Source: an uncultured Chelatococcus sp.
Lineage (GTDB): Bacteria > Pseudomonadota > Alphaproteobacteria > Rhizobiales > Beijerinckiaceae
Length of the DNA: 64,000 nt
Direction of reading: 5' to 3'
Assembly (NCBI GenBank): GCA_937863995.1
Contig: CALMIK010000024.1
Coordinates: forward strand, 1 to 64,000
Shown here: one piece after another, positions 1 to 11,365 of the stretch
Position numbering within the stretch: the first letter of the stretch is position 1
How the letters are laid out: the number at the start of each line of letters is the position of its first letter
The notes under the pieces: generated by a model
Databases searched by the model: none
What the model was told of the DNA's origin: nothing
What the model saw: only the letters and a program-made list of their open reading frames with translations
Position numbers and translations under genes: made by a program

Positions 1-888
1 GACACGGTCAACGGCCGTTCGCGGGCACGCATCGCCGACAGGCTGGGTTACAAGATCGGCGCGAGCTTCCTCAAGCCGGGCATCTTCACCGTCAAGGACG
101 ATCTCGTCGTCGAGGCGGCGGCGTTGAAGGAAATCACCAAGACCTACACCCGCCAGGGCTTCATCGGATCGATCGGCGTGAAGCGTACCTTCTCGGACGA
201 GCTGTGGGGCCAGATCGGCCTCGACGTCGAGCGGGCCAAGTACACGGCGCCGTCCAACCTGAGCTATACCCGAAGCGGCTGGTACACCCTCGTCGGCATT
301 CCGCTGCAGCTCAACTACGACAACACCGGCAACAAGCTCGACCCGACGCGCGGCGTGCGGGTGCTGGCCAAGGTGACGCCCTATCCGTCGTTCCTCGGAT
401 CGACCATCGACATGACTAAGATCGACGTTACCGCGTCCGGCTACCTGCCGCTCGATAGCGACGCCCGCTACGTGCTTGCGGCGCGGGCGCGTGTGGGGTC
501 GATCGTCGGCGCAGGGCTTGGCGACGTGCCTCCGCCGCACCGCTTCTTCGCTGGCGGCGGCGGTTCCGTGCGCGGCTACGACTATCAGAGCCTTGGCCCG
601 CTCGACGCCGGCGGCCTGGTGGTTGGCGGACGCAGCCTGTTCGAGGGATCGGTGGAGGCGCGCGCCAAGATAACCGACACGATCGGTGTGGTGGCGTTCG
701 CGGACGCGGGCATGGCCTTCAGCTCGTCCGCACCGAAATTTGATGAGTCGCTGCGGTACTCGGCCGGTCTCGGTCTGCGATACTACACCAGCATCGGCCC
801 GATTCGACTTGATGTCGCGCGTGGACTCAACCGCGAGAAGGGCGATCCACCCTATGGACTCTACATCAGCCTGGGACAAGCGTTTTGA
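1..888 (+). CDS. tamA: TamA, outer-membrane translocation/assembly subunit (5' end missing)
   Basis: The reading frame is open from the first base of the window, so the N-terminus and most of the POTRA region lie outside it. What remains is the C-terminal half of an Omp85-family 16-strand beta barrel, with alternating aromatic and polar residues. Near its middle is the segment GGGGSVRGYDY, which holds the VRGY motif of barrel loop 6 that marks this family. The protein ends in GQAF, a typical terminal beta strand ending in Phe. The stop overlaps the start of tamB, so the two are translationally coupled. TamA sits in the outer membrane and works with TamB to insert outer-membrane proteins or move lipids. 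BamA is the alternative, but the tamB neighbour argues for TamA. Confidence 0.9.
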   Translation, partial: DTVNGRSRARIADRLGYKIGASFLKPGIFTVKDDLVVEAAALKEITKTYTRQGFIGSIGVKRTFSDELWGQIGLDVERAKYTAPSNLSYTRSGWYTLVGIPLQLNYDNTGNKLDPTRGVRVLAKVTPYPSFLGSTIDMTKIDVTASGYLPLDSDARYVLAARARVGSIVGAGLGDVPPPHRFFAGGGGSVRGYDYQSLGPLDAGGLVVGGRSLFEGSVEARAKITDTIGVVAFADAGMAFSSSAPKFDESLRYSAGLGLRYYTSIGPIRLDVARGLNREKGDPPYGLYISLGQAF

Positions 889-3800
889 TCGGTCGCAACG
901 GATATAGGCGCCGGCGCGGGCGCATCGGCCTCGGCGGACTGCTTTTGCGGGGGGCGGCGGGCGTCACCGTCGCCGCCGTGGGCGGATTTCTGTTCCTGAC
1001 CCGCACCGACACCGGACGCGCCACGCTCGTCGACATCATCGAAGGTGTGGCGAGCAGTCCGGATCTGACGCTCTCCATCGGGCGGCTCGAGGGCGCTGTG
1101 CCCTTCGACATGACGGTGCGCGACGTGCGCGTCGGCGATGCGCAGGGCGTGTGGCTCGACATCGACAGGGCGCGGCTGTCGTGGCGGCCGCTGTCGCTTT
1201 TCGGCCGGGTGCTCGACATCGAACTGGTGGAAGCCGATACGGTCACGGTCGCGAGAGCGCCCGTATCGTCGCAAGCGCCGGCCGACGACGCGTCTGCGGG
1301 CGGCGGCGGGTTGCCGCAACTGCCCTTCGGCATCACGCTGGAGCGGCTCGCCATCGGCGAGGTCGCGCTCGGCGACGCGCTCTTCGGCCAGGCCGCGCGC
1401 CTCAAGGTCGGGGGGTCGGCGAAACTCGTTGATTATCGGCAGGGACTTAACGTCGACGTGACCGTCGACCGCATCGACGGGCAAGAAGGCACCATCGCCG
1501 GCCGCTTCGGCTTCGCGCCGGAGGGCGACATCCTGACCCTCGACGTGCTGGCGCGCGAGCCGGCCGGCGGTATCGTCTCGCAACTTGCCGGCATCGAGGA
1601 TCTGCCGCCGCTGTCGTTCGCCGCCAAGGGCGCGGGGCCGCTCGACGACTGGCGCGGCCAGCTCGCGCTCGATCTCGCGGGCAAGGCCGGCGCCCGTGGC
1701 GACATCGCCGTCAAGCGCGCGGATGCGGCGCGGGTGCTGACCGCGACCGTCAACGCGGATGTCGCGGCCCTGCTGCCGCAGACGCTGGCGCCGCTCGCCG
1801 CCGGGCAGAGCGACGTCACCGTGGAGGCGCGCTTTCACGATGCCGGACCGATCGAGCTCACCGAGGCGCGCCTGACGTCCGCCGCCGCGCAGGCCGAGGC
1901 GCAGGGGCGCTTCGATCCCGCCACGGAGGCGGTCACCGCCACCGCGCGGGTGACGGCGGGCAAGCCGGACGCCTTCGCCGCTCTGTCGCCTGTGCCTGTG
2001 TCGTGGTCGGGCGCCGTGCTCGATGTCGACGTGGGCGGCACGCTGGCCGCGCTCACCGCGTCGGCGCGCGTTACCGCAAGCGGGCTTGCCGCCGAGAGCT
2101 ACGGCGCCGGAGACGTGCGCCTCGCGCTCGACGCGCGCAGCAACGGCGATGTGCGCAAAGAGGACACGCGTTTCGATTTCACGCTCGACGCCGATGTCGG
2201 CGGGCTGACGACGCCCGACGCCGCGCTGACCAAGGCACTCGGCGGTTCGCTCAAGCTCGATGCGCGCGGCAACGTGGACCGAACGCTCGTGGCGCGCCTG
2301 GAAGAGACGCATCTTGCACTCGCGCCGCTGTCGTTGCGCTTTAGCGGCCTTGTCGATCCGGACGAGGTTATCGGCAAGATCGCGCTCGAACGGGCCGACC
2401 TCGCCGCTTTGCGCGCATTCGCCGGGCCGGAAATCGCCGGTGCGGCCAAGCTCGACGCCGGTATCGACGTCGCCTTCGATCTCTCGCGCCTGTCGGTCAC
2501 GCTCGATGGCGCGGTGCAGTCGCTGCGCACCGGCGTTCCCGCCGCTGACGGTCTTATCGGCAACCGTCTGGCGCTGTCGGGCGGCGTCAGCCGCTCCGAG
2601 GACGGCAGCTTCGGTTTCAAGAATTTCAATGTCGCGGGCGCGCATGTCAGCCTCACGGCCAACGGCGAGGCGAACCGGGAGCGCGCCGACGTGCGCGGAA
2701 GCCTGTCACTGCCCGATCTCGCGAAGATCGATCCGCAGTTGCGGGGCGAGGGCGCGGCGACGATCGCGCTCACCGGCAATCTCGACAATCTCGATGCGAC
2801 CGCCAGCCTTTCGGTGCCGCGCGGGCAGGCGATGGGGCGGCCTATCGAAGCGTTGCAGCTCGATGTCGATGCGCGCAACTTGCTCGGCGCGGCCACCGCT
2901 GCATTGAAGCTCGGCGGCAAAGTCGATGGCCGGCCGGCGCGCGGCGCGGGCAATTTCGCGCGCGCGGCGGATGGATCGATGCGCATCGACGGCCTTGATA
3001 TCGGGTTGGGATCGGTGGCGCTGACCGGCGCGCTCGCGCTCGATACGGCGCAGCGCGCCAGCGGGCGGGTCGCGCTCGTCGCCGGCAGTCTCGCCGATCT
3101 CGGGCCGCTGCTTCTGACCGACCTTGCCGGGCAGGTCAACTTGCAGGCCGATCTTTCCGTGGTTGGCGGCGGCCAGGCCGCGCGTGTCACCGGCTCGGTC
3201 GAGCGTTTCGCCGGGTTCGGCGCTTCCGTCGGGCGGGCGCGCATCGACGCCTCGGGCCGCGACCTGCTGCGCCAGCCGGTTCTTGATGCAAAGGTCGACG
3301 TCGACAATGCCGCCGTCGGCGGCGTCGACATCACCCGCGCGACACTGACGGCGAAGGGCAGCGGCACCGCGAACGATATCCGCATCGACGGCGTGGCGCA
3401 GGGCGCGGACGTGACGGCTGCAGCGCGCGTGACCCTTGGAGACGCGACGAGCGTTGTCGTTAATCAGGCGCGCGTATCGCGCGGCAACCAGCGCATCGAG
3501 ATCCAGCCGAACGCACGCGTCGATATCTCGAACGGCAACGTCCGTGTGTCGGATCTCGAGCTGCGCTCGGGTTCGGGCCGGCTGCGGCTCGCCGGTGAAG
3601 CCGGCCAGCGCCTCGACCTGAACACCACCATCCAGAATTTCCCGCTTGCCATCGCCGAACTGTTCGTTCCCGGCATCGGGCTTGCCGGCACGGTCTCGGG
3701 CGAGGCGGCGGTGAGCGGTGCCGCCGCCCGTCCCGACGGTCGCTACAGGCTGAACGTCGCGGGGCTGACGCTGCCCGCCATGAGCAACGCCGGCCTGCGG

Positions 3801-5228
3801 CCGCTGACGGTCACCGCGACCGGTGGGCTGGGGCAGGGACGTGTCACCACCGACACGACCTTGCGTGGACAGGACAATCTCACGCTGCGCGTACAGGGGT
3901 CGGCGCCAATCGGCGACGGCAATCTCGACCTTGCCGTGACCGGGCCCATCGATCTTGGTATCGCCAACGCCGTGCTGTCGGCCAGCGGGCAGGTGCTGAC
4001 CGGCACGGCCAACGTCGACCTGCGTCTTCGCGGCACCACTGCGGCCCCTGCCGTGGGCGGCAACGTGCGCGTGAGCAACGGTCGGTTCGTCGATGCCGCG
4101 CAGGGCATCTACTTCGACAATATCCAGATCGTCGTGACCGGGAGCGAGCGCGAGCTGACCATCACGAGCCTTTCCGCCCGCGCCCGCAACGGCGGCGCGG
4201 TGACGGGTTCCGGGCGGGTCGCGGTCGATCCGGCGGCGGGCTTTCCGGGCAACGTCGTCATCCGCGCGCAACGGGCGCAGCTCGTGGGCAGCGAGATGGT
4301 CAACCTGGTGGCCAACGTCAATCTGGCGATCACCGGGCCGCTGGCGCAGGCGCCGATGGCGCGCGGCAGCATCGACGTCGAGAACATGCAGATCACCATC
4401 CCGAACCGCTTCCCGCTGTCGCTCACCCCGATCGTGGTCCAGCACATCCACCCGCCGCCACGGGTGCGCGCCCGTATCGAACGCGCCGCCCAGGCCGAGG
4501 CGAAGGCCGCAGCTTCGACGCCCTTCGCGGCAGGGCTCGACATCGCGGTGAATGCGCCGGGCCGGGTGTTCGTGCGCGGGCAGGGCATCAATGCCGAGCT
4601 GGGCGGCACCCTGCGCGTGCGCGGCGACAGCGGCAATCCGCTGATCGACGGCGGCTTCCAGATGCGCCGGGGCACGCTCGCGGTCGTCGGCCGCACGCTG
4701 ACGTTCTCGCGTGGCGAGGTGTCGTTCATCGGCGGCAGCCTCGATCCCACGCTCGATTTTCTGGCCGAGGCGCCGGCAAGCGACGTCACCGCGCAGATCG
4801 GCGTGACGGGTTATGCGTCCAATCCGCAGATTGCGATTTCGTCCCGGCCCGAGTTGCCGCGCGACGAGGTGTTCGCGCGCCTGCTGTTCGGACGTCCGGT
4901 GACGCGCCTCTCAACCGCCCAGACGATCCGGCTGGCGCAGGCCATCGCGCAGCTCACCGGCGTGGGTGGCGGCGACGGGCTTGGCAGCCTCGGGCGTTCG
5001 CTGGGGCTCGATTCGGTGGAAGTCGGCGCCGATGATTCCGGCAACGTCGATGTCGGCGTCGGCAGGCGCATCAACGACAACATCTATCTCGGCGTGAAAC
5101 AGGGCGTCAACGCCGCCTCGAGCCGCGTCACCGTGGACGTCAACGTAACGGACCACATCAAGCTGCAGGGCGAGGCGGGTGCCGACGGCTCCAGCGCCGT
5201 CGGCATCGGCATGGAGTGGGACTACTGA
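885..5228 (+). CDS. tamB: TamB, translocation and assembly module inner-membrane partner (DUF490/AsmA-like)
   Basis: A very large protein (1447 residues) with one N-terminal membrane segment (about residues 12-38) followed by long beta-rich repeats, the pattern of the TamB beta-helical groove that spans the periplasm. The C-terminal third carries the DUF490 region (segments GGFQMRRGTL and LARLLFGRPV) and the chain ends in MEWDY, as expected for docking to the TamA barrel. The start is the TTG that overlaps the tamA stop by four bases; a later start is possible, but this one keeps the whole N-terminal anchor. TamB works with TamA and, as an AsmA-like protein, may carry phospholipid between the membranes. 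Confidence 0.9.
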   Translation: MIGRNGYRRRRGRIGLGGLLLRGAAGVTVAAVGGFLFLTRTDTGRATLVDIIEGVASSPDLTLSIGRLEGAVPFDMTVRDVRVGDAQGVWLDIDRARLSWRPLSLFGRVLDIELVEADTVTVARAPVSSQAPADDASAGGGGLPQLPFGITLERLAIGEVALGDALFGQAARLKVGGSAKLVDYRQGLNVDVTVDRIDGQEGTIAGRFGFAPEGDILTLDVLAREPAGGIVSQLAGIEDLPPLSFAAKGAGPLDDWRGQLALDLAGKAGARGDIAVKRADAARVLTATVNADVAALLPQTLAPLAAGQSDVTVEARFHDAGPIELTEARLTSAAAQAEAQGRFDPATEAVTATARVTAGKPDAFAALSPVPVSWSGAVLDVDVGGTLAALTASARVTASGLAAESYGAGDVRLALDARSNGDVRKEDTRFDFTLDADVGGLTTPDAALTKALGGSLKLDARGNVDRTLVARLEETHLALAPLSLRFSGLVDPDEVIGKIALERADLAALRAFAGPEIAGAAKLDAGIDVAFDLSRLSVTLDGAVQSLRTGVPAADGLIGNRLALSGGVSRSEDGSFGFKNFNVAGAHVSLTANGEANRERADVRGSLSLPDLAKIDPQLRGEGAATIALTGNLDNLDATASLSVPRGQAMGRPIEALQLDVDARNLLGAATAALKLGGKVDGRPARGAGNFARAADGSMRIDGLDIGLGSVALTGALALDTAQRASGRVALVAGSLADLGPLLLTDLAGQVNLQADLSVVGGGQAARVTGSVERFAGFGASVGRARIDASGRDLLRQPVLDAKVDVDNAAVGGVDITRATLTAKGSGTANDIRIDGVAQGADVTAAARVTLGDATSVVVNQARVSRGNQRIEIQPNARVDISNGNVRVSDLELRSGSGRLRLAGEAGQRLDLNTTIQNFPLAIAELFVPGIGLAGTVSGEAAVSGAAARPDGRYRLNVAGLTLPAMSNAGLRPLTVTATGGLGQGRVTTDTTLRGQDNLTLRVQGSAPIGDGNLDLAVTGPIDLGIANAVLSASGQVLTGTANVDLRLRGTTAAPAVGGNVRVSNGRFVDAAQGIYFDNIQIVVTGSERELTITSLSARARNGGAVTGSGRVAVDPAAGFPGNVVIRAQRAQLVGSEMVNLVANVNLAITGPLAQAPMARGSIDVENMQITIPNRFPLSLTPIVVQHIHPPPRVRARIERAAQAEAKAAASTPFAAGLDIAVNAPGRVFVRGQGINAELGGTLRVRGDSGNPLIDGGFQMRRGTLAVVGRTLTFSRGEVSFIGGSLDPTLDFLAEAPASDVTAQIGVTGYASNPQIAISSRPELPRDEVFARLLFGRPVTRLSTAQTIRLAQAIAQLTGVGGGDGLGSLGRSLGLDSVEVGADDSGNVDVGVGRRINDNIYLGVKQGVNAASSRVTVDVNVTDHIKLQGEAGADGSSAVGIGMEWDY

Positions 5229-5250
5229 TACGCTGAAAGCCCTGGCGCGG

Positions 5251-5478
5251 TCAGGCGGCGCGTCTGCGCAGCTCCCACAGGGCCATGATGCGCGAGGGCA
5301 TCAGGATGTCGCCCTCGCCGGTGCGGATCCAGGCGATTTCCTTGTTGCCCGGCTTCTGCGTCATGGCGAAGGCGATGGCGTCGTCGAGACTGCCGAATCC
5401 GATGGCGTCCTCCGGCCGTGCCTCGCGCTCAGCCGACCAATATTGCAGCCGCACCGGCATATGCAGGTTGTCTTGCAT
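5251..5478 (-). CDS. hypothetical 75-residue protein
   Basis: A small soluble protein convergent with tamB. The start is the ATG at 5478, preceded by a strong purine-rich ribosome site (GGAGAGAG); a longer open frame upstream lacks such a site. It begins MQDNLHMPVRLQYW and contains an alternating pattern (EDAIGFGSLDDAIAFAM, then IAWIRTGEGDIL) that suggests a small alpha/beta fold. There is no signal peptide or membrane segment. Its function is not recognised; proteins of this size and type are common beside tam or nuo genes in Hyphomicrobiales, but I cannot name a family. Confidence 0.6.
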   Translation of the reverse strand: MQDNLHMPVRLQYWSAEREARPEDAIGFGSLDDAIAFAMTQKPGNKEIAWIRTGEGDILMPSRIMALWELRRRAA

Positions 5479-5844
5479 GGCTCTCTCTCCCGATTTTGTC
5501 GTATTCTGGAAGGCTCCGGCATATCGCCGCAGCCATGTGACGTTACACATTAACCCGGACGGCAGGCGCTCACGGCGATCCGCAGCACACACCTTGTGCC
5601 GTTCGTCACGTTACCATGCTAGTCTAAAGTCGCATGTATGGCAAAAAGCGCGGTGAACGGAGCACGCGGCACTTGCGCCGGGGCGGAGGCTGGGATAAGC
5701 CTTCGCCCACATGCGAACCGGTCTAAGGCGGCGAATCCGGCAAGTATTGCGATGGTTTCGTCCTTGTTTTGCAATGACGTGGTTCGCGTGATCGTGGCAG
5801 GAAGCCGCCCACCTACCGGGCGAGGAGAGCCGTCGGAGGATCTG
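5479..5844. other. gene-free region upstream of the nuo operon
   Basis: This 366-bp gap separates the divergent 75-residue gene from nuoA and must hold the promoters of both. An open frame continues upstream of nuoA from 5638 but has no ribosome site of its own. The only clear element is the nuoA Shine-Dalgarno GGAGGA at 5835-5840. I see no convincing promoter hexamers, hairpin or RNA gene. Confidence 0.5.
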
Positions 5845-6210
5845 ATGCAGGACTTGTTGCTGGACTATCTGCCACTAGTGATCTTCCTCGGTGTTTCTCT
5901 GGTGATCGGGCTTGCGCTTCTGGTGTCGCCGTTCCTGCTCGCCTACAAGAATCCCGATCCCGAGAAGCTTTCGGCTTACGAGTGCGGCTTCAACGCATTC
6001 GACGACGCGCGCATGAAATTCGACGTGCGCTTTTATCTCGTCGCCATCCTGTTCATCATTTTCGATCTCGAGGTCGCGTTTCTGTTTCCCTGGGCGATTA
6101 CCTTCGGGGAACTCGGCTGGTTCGGCTTCTGGTCTATGATGGCCTTCCTTGCCGTGCTCACGGTCGGCTTCGTGTATGAGTGGAAGAAGGGAGCCCTGGA
6201 ATGGGATTGA
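5845..6210 (+). CDS. nuoA: NADH-quinone oxidoreductase subunit A
   Basis: First gene of the complex I operon. The 121-residue product has three membrane helices (about residues 8-32, 65-85 and 92-113) and the family signature [12 protein letters not shown], followed by [19 protein letters not shown]. NuoA belongs to the membrane arm and helps to close the quinone chamber. The ATG at 5845 is chosen because GGAGGA lies just upstream and the length matches the family; the frame continues further upstream without a start signal. It overlaps nuoB by 10 bp. Confidence 0.95.
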   Translation: MQDLLLDYLPLVIFLGVSLVIGLALLVSPFLLAYKNPDPEKLSAYECGFNAFDDARMKFDVRFYLVAILFIIFDLEVAFLFPWAITFGELGWFGFWSMMAFLAVLTVGFVYEWKKGALEWD

Positions 6211-6803
6211 TCGGACAGCCCCCGTCTGGCGGCAATGCGCCGGGCACGCTCGTCGCGCCCGCGCCGCGCGGCATCATCGACCCCAACACGGGCAAGCCCA
6301 TCGGCGCCAACGATCCGTTCTTCGGCGAGATCAACGATGAGCTGGCCGACAAGGGCTTCATCGTCACGGCCACCGATGAGCTTATCAACTGGGCGCGCAC
6401 CGGTTCGCTCATGTGGATGACCTTCGGTCTCGCGTGCTGCGCCGTGGAGATGATGCAGCTCTCTATGCCGCGCTACGACGTCGAGCGCTTCGGCTTCGCG
6501 CCGCGCGGTAGCCCGCGCCAGTCCGACGTGATGATCGTGGCCGGCACGCTGACCAACAAGATGGCGCCGGCGTTGCGCAAGGTCTACGACCAGATGCCCG
6601 AGCCGCGCTATGTGATCTCCATGGGATCGTGCGCTAACGGCGGTGGCTACTACCATTATTCCTATTCGGTGGTGCGCGGCTGCGATCGCGTGGTGCCGGT
6701 CGACATCTACGTGCCCGGCTGTCCGCCGACCGCCGAGGCGCTGCTTTACGGCGTGCTGTTGCTGCAGAAGAAGATCCGCCGCATCGGCACGATCGAGCGC
6801 TGA
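6201..6803 (+). CDS. nuoB: NADH-quinone oxidoreductase subunit B
   Basis: Carries the [4Fe-4S] cluster N2 that passes electrons to ubiquinone. The ligands are visible as the adjacent pair in LACCAVEMM, the Cys of [11 protein letters not shown] and the Cys of [11 protein letters not shown]. The 200-residue product has an N-terminal extension of about 40 residues rich in Gly and Pro, usual in alphaproteobacteria. The ATG at 6201 overlaps the nuoA end, which suggests coupled translation. Confidence 0.96.
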   Translation: MGLIGQPPSGGNAPGTLVAPAPRGIIDPNTGKPIGANDPFFGEINDELADKGFIVTATDELINWARTGSLMWMTFGLACCAVEMMQLSMPRYDVERFGFAPRGSPRQSDVMIVAGTLTNKMAPALRKVYDQMPEPRYVISMGSCANGGGYYHYSYSVVRGCDRVVPVDIYVPGCPPTAEALLYGVLLLQKKIRRIGTIER

Positions 6804-6817
6804 GAGGAACGCGGATC

Positions 6818-7468
6818 ATGAGCACGGACGCTGCGGACATCAACGCACAAGTGCAAACGCCGGCTTCGGCGCTCGAGGCGCATGGCGCGGCCATCGCAGA
6901 GGCTTTGGGCGACAGGATCGTATCCACCCGGGTCGCTTACGGCGAGCTGACGCTGGTGGCGCGCGCGGACGCCATCATCGAGGTGCTGACCTTCCTGCGT
7001 GACGATCCGTCCACCCTCTACATCAACTTCATCGACATCAGCGGCGTCGATTACCCTGAGCGCGAGCAGCGCTTCGACGTGGTCTACCACCTGCTGTCGC
7101 CGCGCCATAACCGCCGTATCCGCGTGAAGGTGGAGACGGACGAGTTCGCGCCCGTGCCGAGCGCCATCACGGTGTTTCCCGCCGCCGGCTGGTACGAGCG
7201 CGAGACCTACGATCTCTACGGCGTGTTGTTCTCGAACCATCCAGACCTGCGCCGTCTGCTGACGGACTACGGTTTCGAGGGGCATCCGCTGCGCAAGGAT
7301 TTTCCCCTCACCGGCTATGTCGAGGTGCGTTACGACGACGAGAAGAAGCGCGTCGTCTACGAGCCCGTGAAGCTGGTGCAGGAGTTCCGCAGCTTCGACT
7401 TCCTGTCGCCTTGGGAAGGGCCGGATTACAGGCTTCCCGGCGACGAGAAGGCGGGAGGGAAGCCGTGA
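6818..7468 (+). CDS. nuoC: NADH-quinone oxidoreductase subunit C
   Basis: The 216-residue 30-kDa-type subunit of the peripheral arm. The diagnostic stretch [20 protein letters not shown] is followed by [19 protein letters not shown]. NuoC is separate here, not fused to NuoD as in enterobacteria. It carries no cofactor and packs against NuoD. The last base of its stop codon is the first base of the next ATG, so the GFA-family gene that follows is read as part of the same message. Confidence 0.96.
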   Translation: MSTDAADINAQVQTPASALEAHGAAIAEALGDRIVSTRVAYGELTLVARADAIIEVLTFLRDDPSTLYINFIDISGVDYPEREQRFDVVYHLLSPRHNRRIRVKVETDEFAPVPSAITVFPAAGWYERETYDLYGVLFSNHPDLRRLLTDYGFEGHPLRKDFPLTGYVEVRYDDEKKRVVYEPVKLVQEFRSFDFLSPWEGPDYRLPGDEKAGGKP

Positions 7469-7917
7469 TGACCCAGGCAACCCTGAATGCACAGTGTCTG
7501 TGCGGCGCGGTTACGTTCACTGCCGTGCCGGAGAACGATGAAGCCGGCGCGTGTCACTGCGGCATGTGCCAGCACTGGGCAGGTGGTATCTCCATCATGC
7601 GCTCCTGCACGGAGCTGTCGATCGTCAAGGGTGAAGCGCTCGGCATTTACAACTCGTCCGAATGGGGCGAGCGCGGCTTCTGCCGCGAATGCGGTTCGTC
7701 GTTGTTCTGGCGGGCGAAGGAAGGCCAGCATTCGTCGATAGCCGCGGCGGCGTTCGACAACCACGACCGCGTCCGGCTGACGACCGAGATCTTCTACGAT
7801 CGCAAGCCGGATTTCTACGCGCTGGCGAACGACACCAGGAAGATGACCGAGGCCGAAACCATCGCCTTCTTCACCGGCGGTGAGGACGCAAAGTCTCAGG
7901 ACGACAATCATGGCTGA
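7468..7917 (+). CDS. GFA/CENP-V-family zinc protein inside the nuo operon
   Basis: A 149-residue protein of the Gfa-like (CENP-V) fold. The zinc ligands are visible as CLCGAV near residue 10, CHCGMCQHW near residue 29 and [10 protein letters not shown] near residue 72. Members include glutathione-dependent formaldehyde-activating enzyme and many proteins of unknown substrate. It has no role in complex I that I know of, yet it is locked into the operon: its ATG overlaps the nuoC stop by one base, and its end overlaps the nuoD start by 8 bp. Composition matches its neighbours, so any insertion is old. The substrate is unknown. Confidence 0.85.
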   Translation: MTQATLNAQCLCGAVTFTAVPENDEAGACHCGMCQHWAGGISIMRSCTELSIVKGEALGIYNSSEWGERGFCRECGSSLFWRAKEGQHSSIAAAAFDNHDRVRLTTEIFYDRKPDFYALANDTRKMTEAETIAFFTGGEDAKSQDDNHG

Positions 7918-9100
7918 AGCGGACGTTCGTACCTTCAACATCAACTTCGGCCCGCAGCATCCGGCGGCGCACGGCGTGCTGCGCCTCGTGCTCGAGCTTG
8001 AGGGCGAGGTCGTGGAGCGGGTCGATCCGCACATCGGCCTGCTGCATCGCGGCACGGAAAAGCTGATCGAATACAAGACCTACCTGCAGGCCACGCCCTA
8101 TTTCGACCGGCTCGACTACGTTGCGCCGATGAATCAGGAGCACGCTTTCGTGCTCGCGGTGGAGAAGCTGATCGGCATCGAGGTGCCGCGCCGCGGCCAG
8201 CTTATCCGCGTGCTCTATTCCGAGATCGGCCGTATTCTCGCGCATCTCCTGAACTTCACCACCCAGGCTATGGACGTGGGCGCCCTCACGCCGCCGCTGT
8301 GGGGGTTCGAGGAGCGCGAGAAGCTCATGATCTTCTATGAGCGTGCCTGCGGCGCACGGCTTCACGCCAATTATTTCCGCCCCGGCGGCGTGCATCAGGA
8401 CCTGCCGCCCGATCTCATCGATGACATCGAGGCGTTCTGCGATCCGTTCCTCAAAGTTTGCGACGATCTGTCGGACCTGGTGCTGACCAACCGCATCTTC
8501 AAGCAGCGCAACGTCGATATCGGCGTGGTGTCGCTGGAGGAATGCTGGGCGTGGGGTTTCTCGGGCACGATGGTGCGCGGCTCGGGCGCGGCGTGGGATC
8601 TGCGTCGCTCGCAGCCCTACGAGTGCTACGAGGAGATGGAATTCGACATTCCCATCGGCAAGAACGGCGACTGCTACGACCGGCAGGTGATCCGCATGGA
8701 GGAGATGCGCCAGTCCGTGCGCATCATGCGCCAGTGCATCGCCAAGCTGCGTGAGCCCGCAGGCCAGGGGCCGGTGTCGGCGACCGACAACAAGGTCGTC
8801 GCCCCCAAGCGCGGCCAGATGAAGCGGTCGATGGAAGCGCTCATCCATCACTTCAAGCTGTTCACCGAGGGTTTCCACGTGCCCGCGGGCGAGGTGTACG
8901 CGGCGGTGGAAGCGCCCAAGGGCGAATTCGGCGTCTATCTGGTGGCGGACGGAACCAACAAGCCGTATCGCTGCAAGATCCGCGCGCCGGGGTTCGCGCA
9001 TTTGCAAGCCATGGATTTCCTGTGCCGGGGCCACATGCTGGCCGACGTCTCGGCTATCCTTGGTTCGATCGACATCGTGTTCGGAGAGGTCGACCGCTGA
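7910..9100 (+). CDS. nuoD: NADH-quinone oxidoreductase subunit D
   Basis: The 49-kDa-type subunit, 396 residues, which with NuoB forms the quinone-binding pocket. The N-terminal motif [13 protein letters not shown] holds the conserved His that touches quinone; other family stretches are [16 protein letters not shown] and the C-terminal [10 protein letters not shown]. The ATG at 7910 overlaps the preceding gene by 8 bp, and the length matches the unfused form. Confidence 0.96.
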   Translation: MAEADVRTFNINFGPQHPAAHGVLRLVLELEGEVVERVDPHIGLLHRGTEKLIEYKTYLQATPYFDRLDYVAPMNQEHAFVLAVEKLIGIEVPRRGQLIRVLYSEIGRILAHLLNFTTQAMDVGALTPPLWGFEEREKLMIFYERACGARLHANYFRPGGVHQDLPPDLIDDIEAFCDPFLKVCDDLSDLVLTNRIFKQRNVDIGVVSLEECWAWGFSGTMVRGSGAAWDLRRSQPYECYEEMEFDIPIGKNGDCYDRQVIRMEEMRQSVRIMRQCIAKLREPAGQGPVSATDNKVVAPKRGQMKRSMEALIHHFKLFTEGFHVPAGEVYAAVEAPKGEFGVYLVADGTNKPYRCKIRAPGFAHLQAMDFLCRGHMLADVSAILGSIDIVFGEVDR

Positions 9101-9130
9101 GTTTCGCGCGGTCGGAAGGTGGGTGACGGA

Positions 9131-10048
9131 ATGTCCGTTCGCAGGTTAGCGCCGAAGGAAATTCAGCCGGAAGGCTTTGCCTTCACGCCGGAGAATACCG
9201 CTTGGGCCGAGCGGATCATCGCCAAGTACCCGGAAGGGCGTCAGGCGTCGGCCGTCATTTCGCTGCTGTGGAAGGCGCAGGAGCAGGGTGACGGCTGGGT
9301 GTCAGAGCCGGCAATTCGCACCATCGCCGAACTGCTGAAGATGCCCTACATCCGGGTGCTGGAGGTCGCGACCTTCTACACGATGTTCAATCTGCATCCG
9401 GTTGGGCGCTACTTCATCCAGTTTTGCGGCACGACGCCTTGCCGCCTGCGCGGCGCGCAGGCCATCCAGGATGTGCTCGAGGAGCGCGTCGGCCATCAGG
9501 GGCACGTCACCGATGACGGGCTGTTCTCGTGGCTCGAGGTCGAGTGCCTTGGCGCGTGCTGCAACGCGCCGATGGTGCAGATCAACGACGATTATTACGA
9601 AGACCTGACGCCCGACAATTTCAACAAGCTGCTTGACGATCTCGCGGCAGGACGTCCGGTGAAGCCCGGCCCGCAGAACGGCCGTGTCGCCTCGGAGCCC
9701 GAGGAAGCCATTCACACGCTGCTCGACCCCTCGCTTTACGACGGCTCCATGGTCGGCGCCTGGCGCAAGCGCTTCGAGGAAGAAGAGGCGCGCGCCAAGG
9801 CGGAAGCCGAGGCCAAGGCGCGGGCCGAGAAGGAGCGGGCGGCGCGTGACGCGGCTTCGCCTGATCCGGCAAAGCCTGCGACGACGCGGGCCGGAGAGCA
9901 GGCGGCGGAAAGCCCGGCTGCGCGTGTTGCCGACGGCAAGGAGCCGATCAAGCCCGAGCAGAAGCAGGCAGCCTCGCCCGCCACCGCCCCGGAGGCTGAC
10001 GCACGCAAGGCCGACGGCAAGGGGCCTAATGACAAGGCGAAGGAGTGA
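9131..10048 (+). CDS. nuoE: NADH-quinone oxidoreductase subunit E with a long charged C-terminal tail
   Basis: The thioredoxin-like subunit that binds the [2Fe-2S] cluster N1a. The four Cys ligands are at about residues 99, 104, 139 and 143 (motifs CGTTPC and CLGACC). The conserved part ends near residue 205. After it comes a tail of roughly 100 residues rich in Ala, Lys, Glu and Pro, starting with a helical stretch around [16 protein letters not shown] and then disordered. Bacterial NuoE is often only 160-220 residues; tails occur in alphaproteobacteria, but this one is long (total 305). The ATG at 9131 is preferred to an upstream GTG for its position after the ribosome site. Confidence 0.94.
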   Translation: MSVRRLAPKEIQPEGFAFTPENTAWAERIIAKYPEGRQASAVISLLWKAQEQGDGWVSEPAIRTIAELLKMPYIRVLEVATFYTMFNLHPVGRYFIQFCGTTPCRLRGAQAIQDVLEERVGHQGHVTDDGLFSWLEVECLGACCNAPMVQINDDYYEDLTPDNFNKLLDDLAAGRPVKPGPQNGRVASEPEEAIHTLLDPSLYDGSMVGAWRKRFEEEEARAKAEAEAKARAEKERAARDAASPDPAKPATTRAGEQAAESPAARVADGKEPIKPEQKQAASPATAPEADARKADGKGPNDKAKE

Positions 10049-10053
10049 TCGCG

Positions 10054-11355
<1,302 letters not shown>

Positions 11356-11365
11356 GGTAGGATCG

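Noticed and set aside
861..4451. Long minus-strand open frames (up to about 590 codons) opposite tamB
   Set aside because: They are rich in Arg/Ala/His, have no ribosome sites, and mirror the GC-rich codon use of tamB. The plus-strand TamB is clearly conserved.
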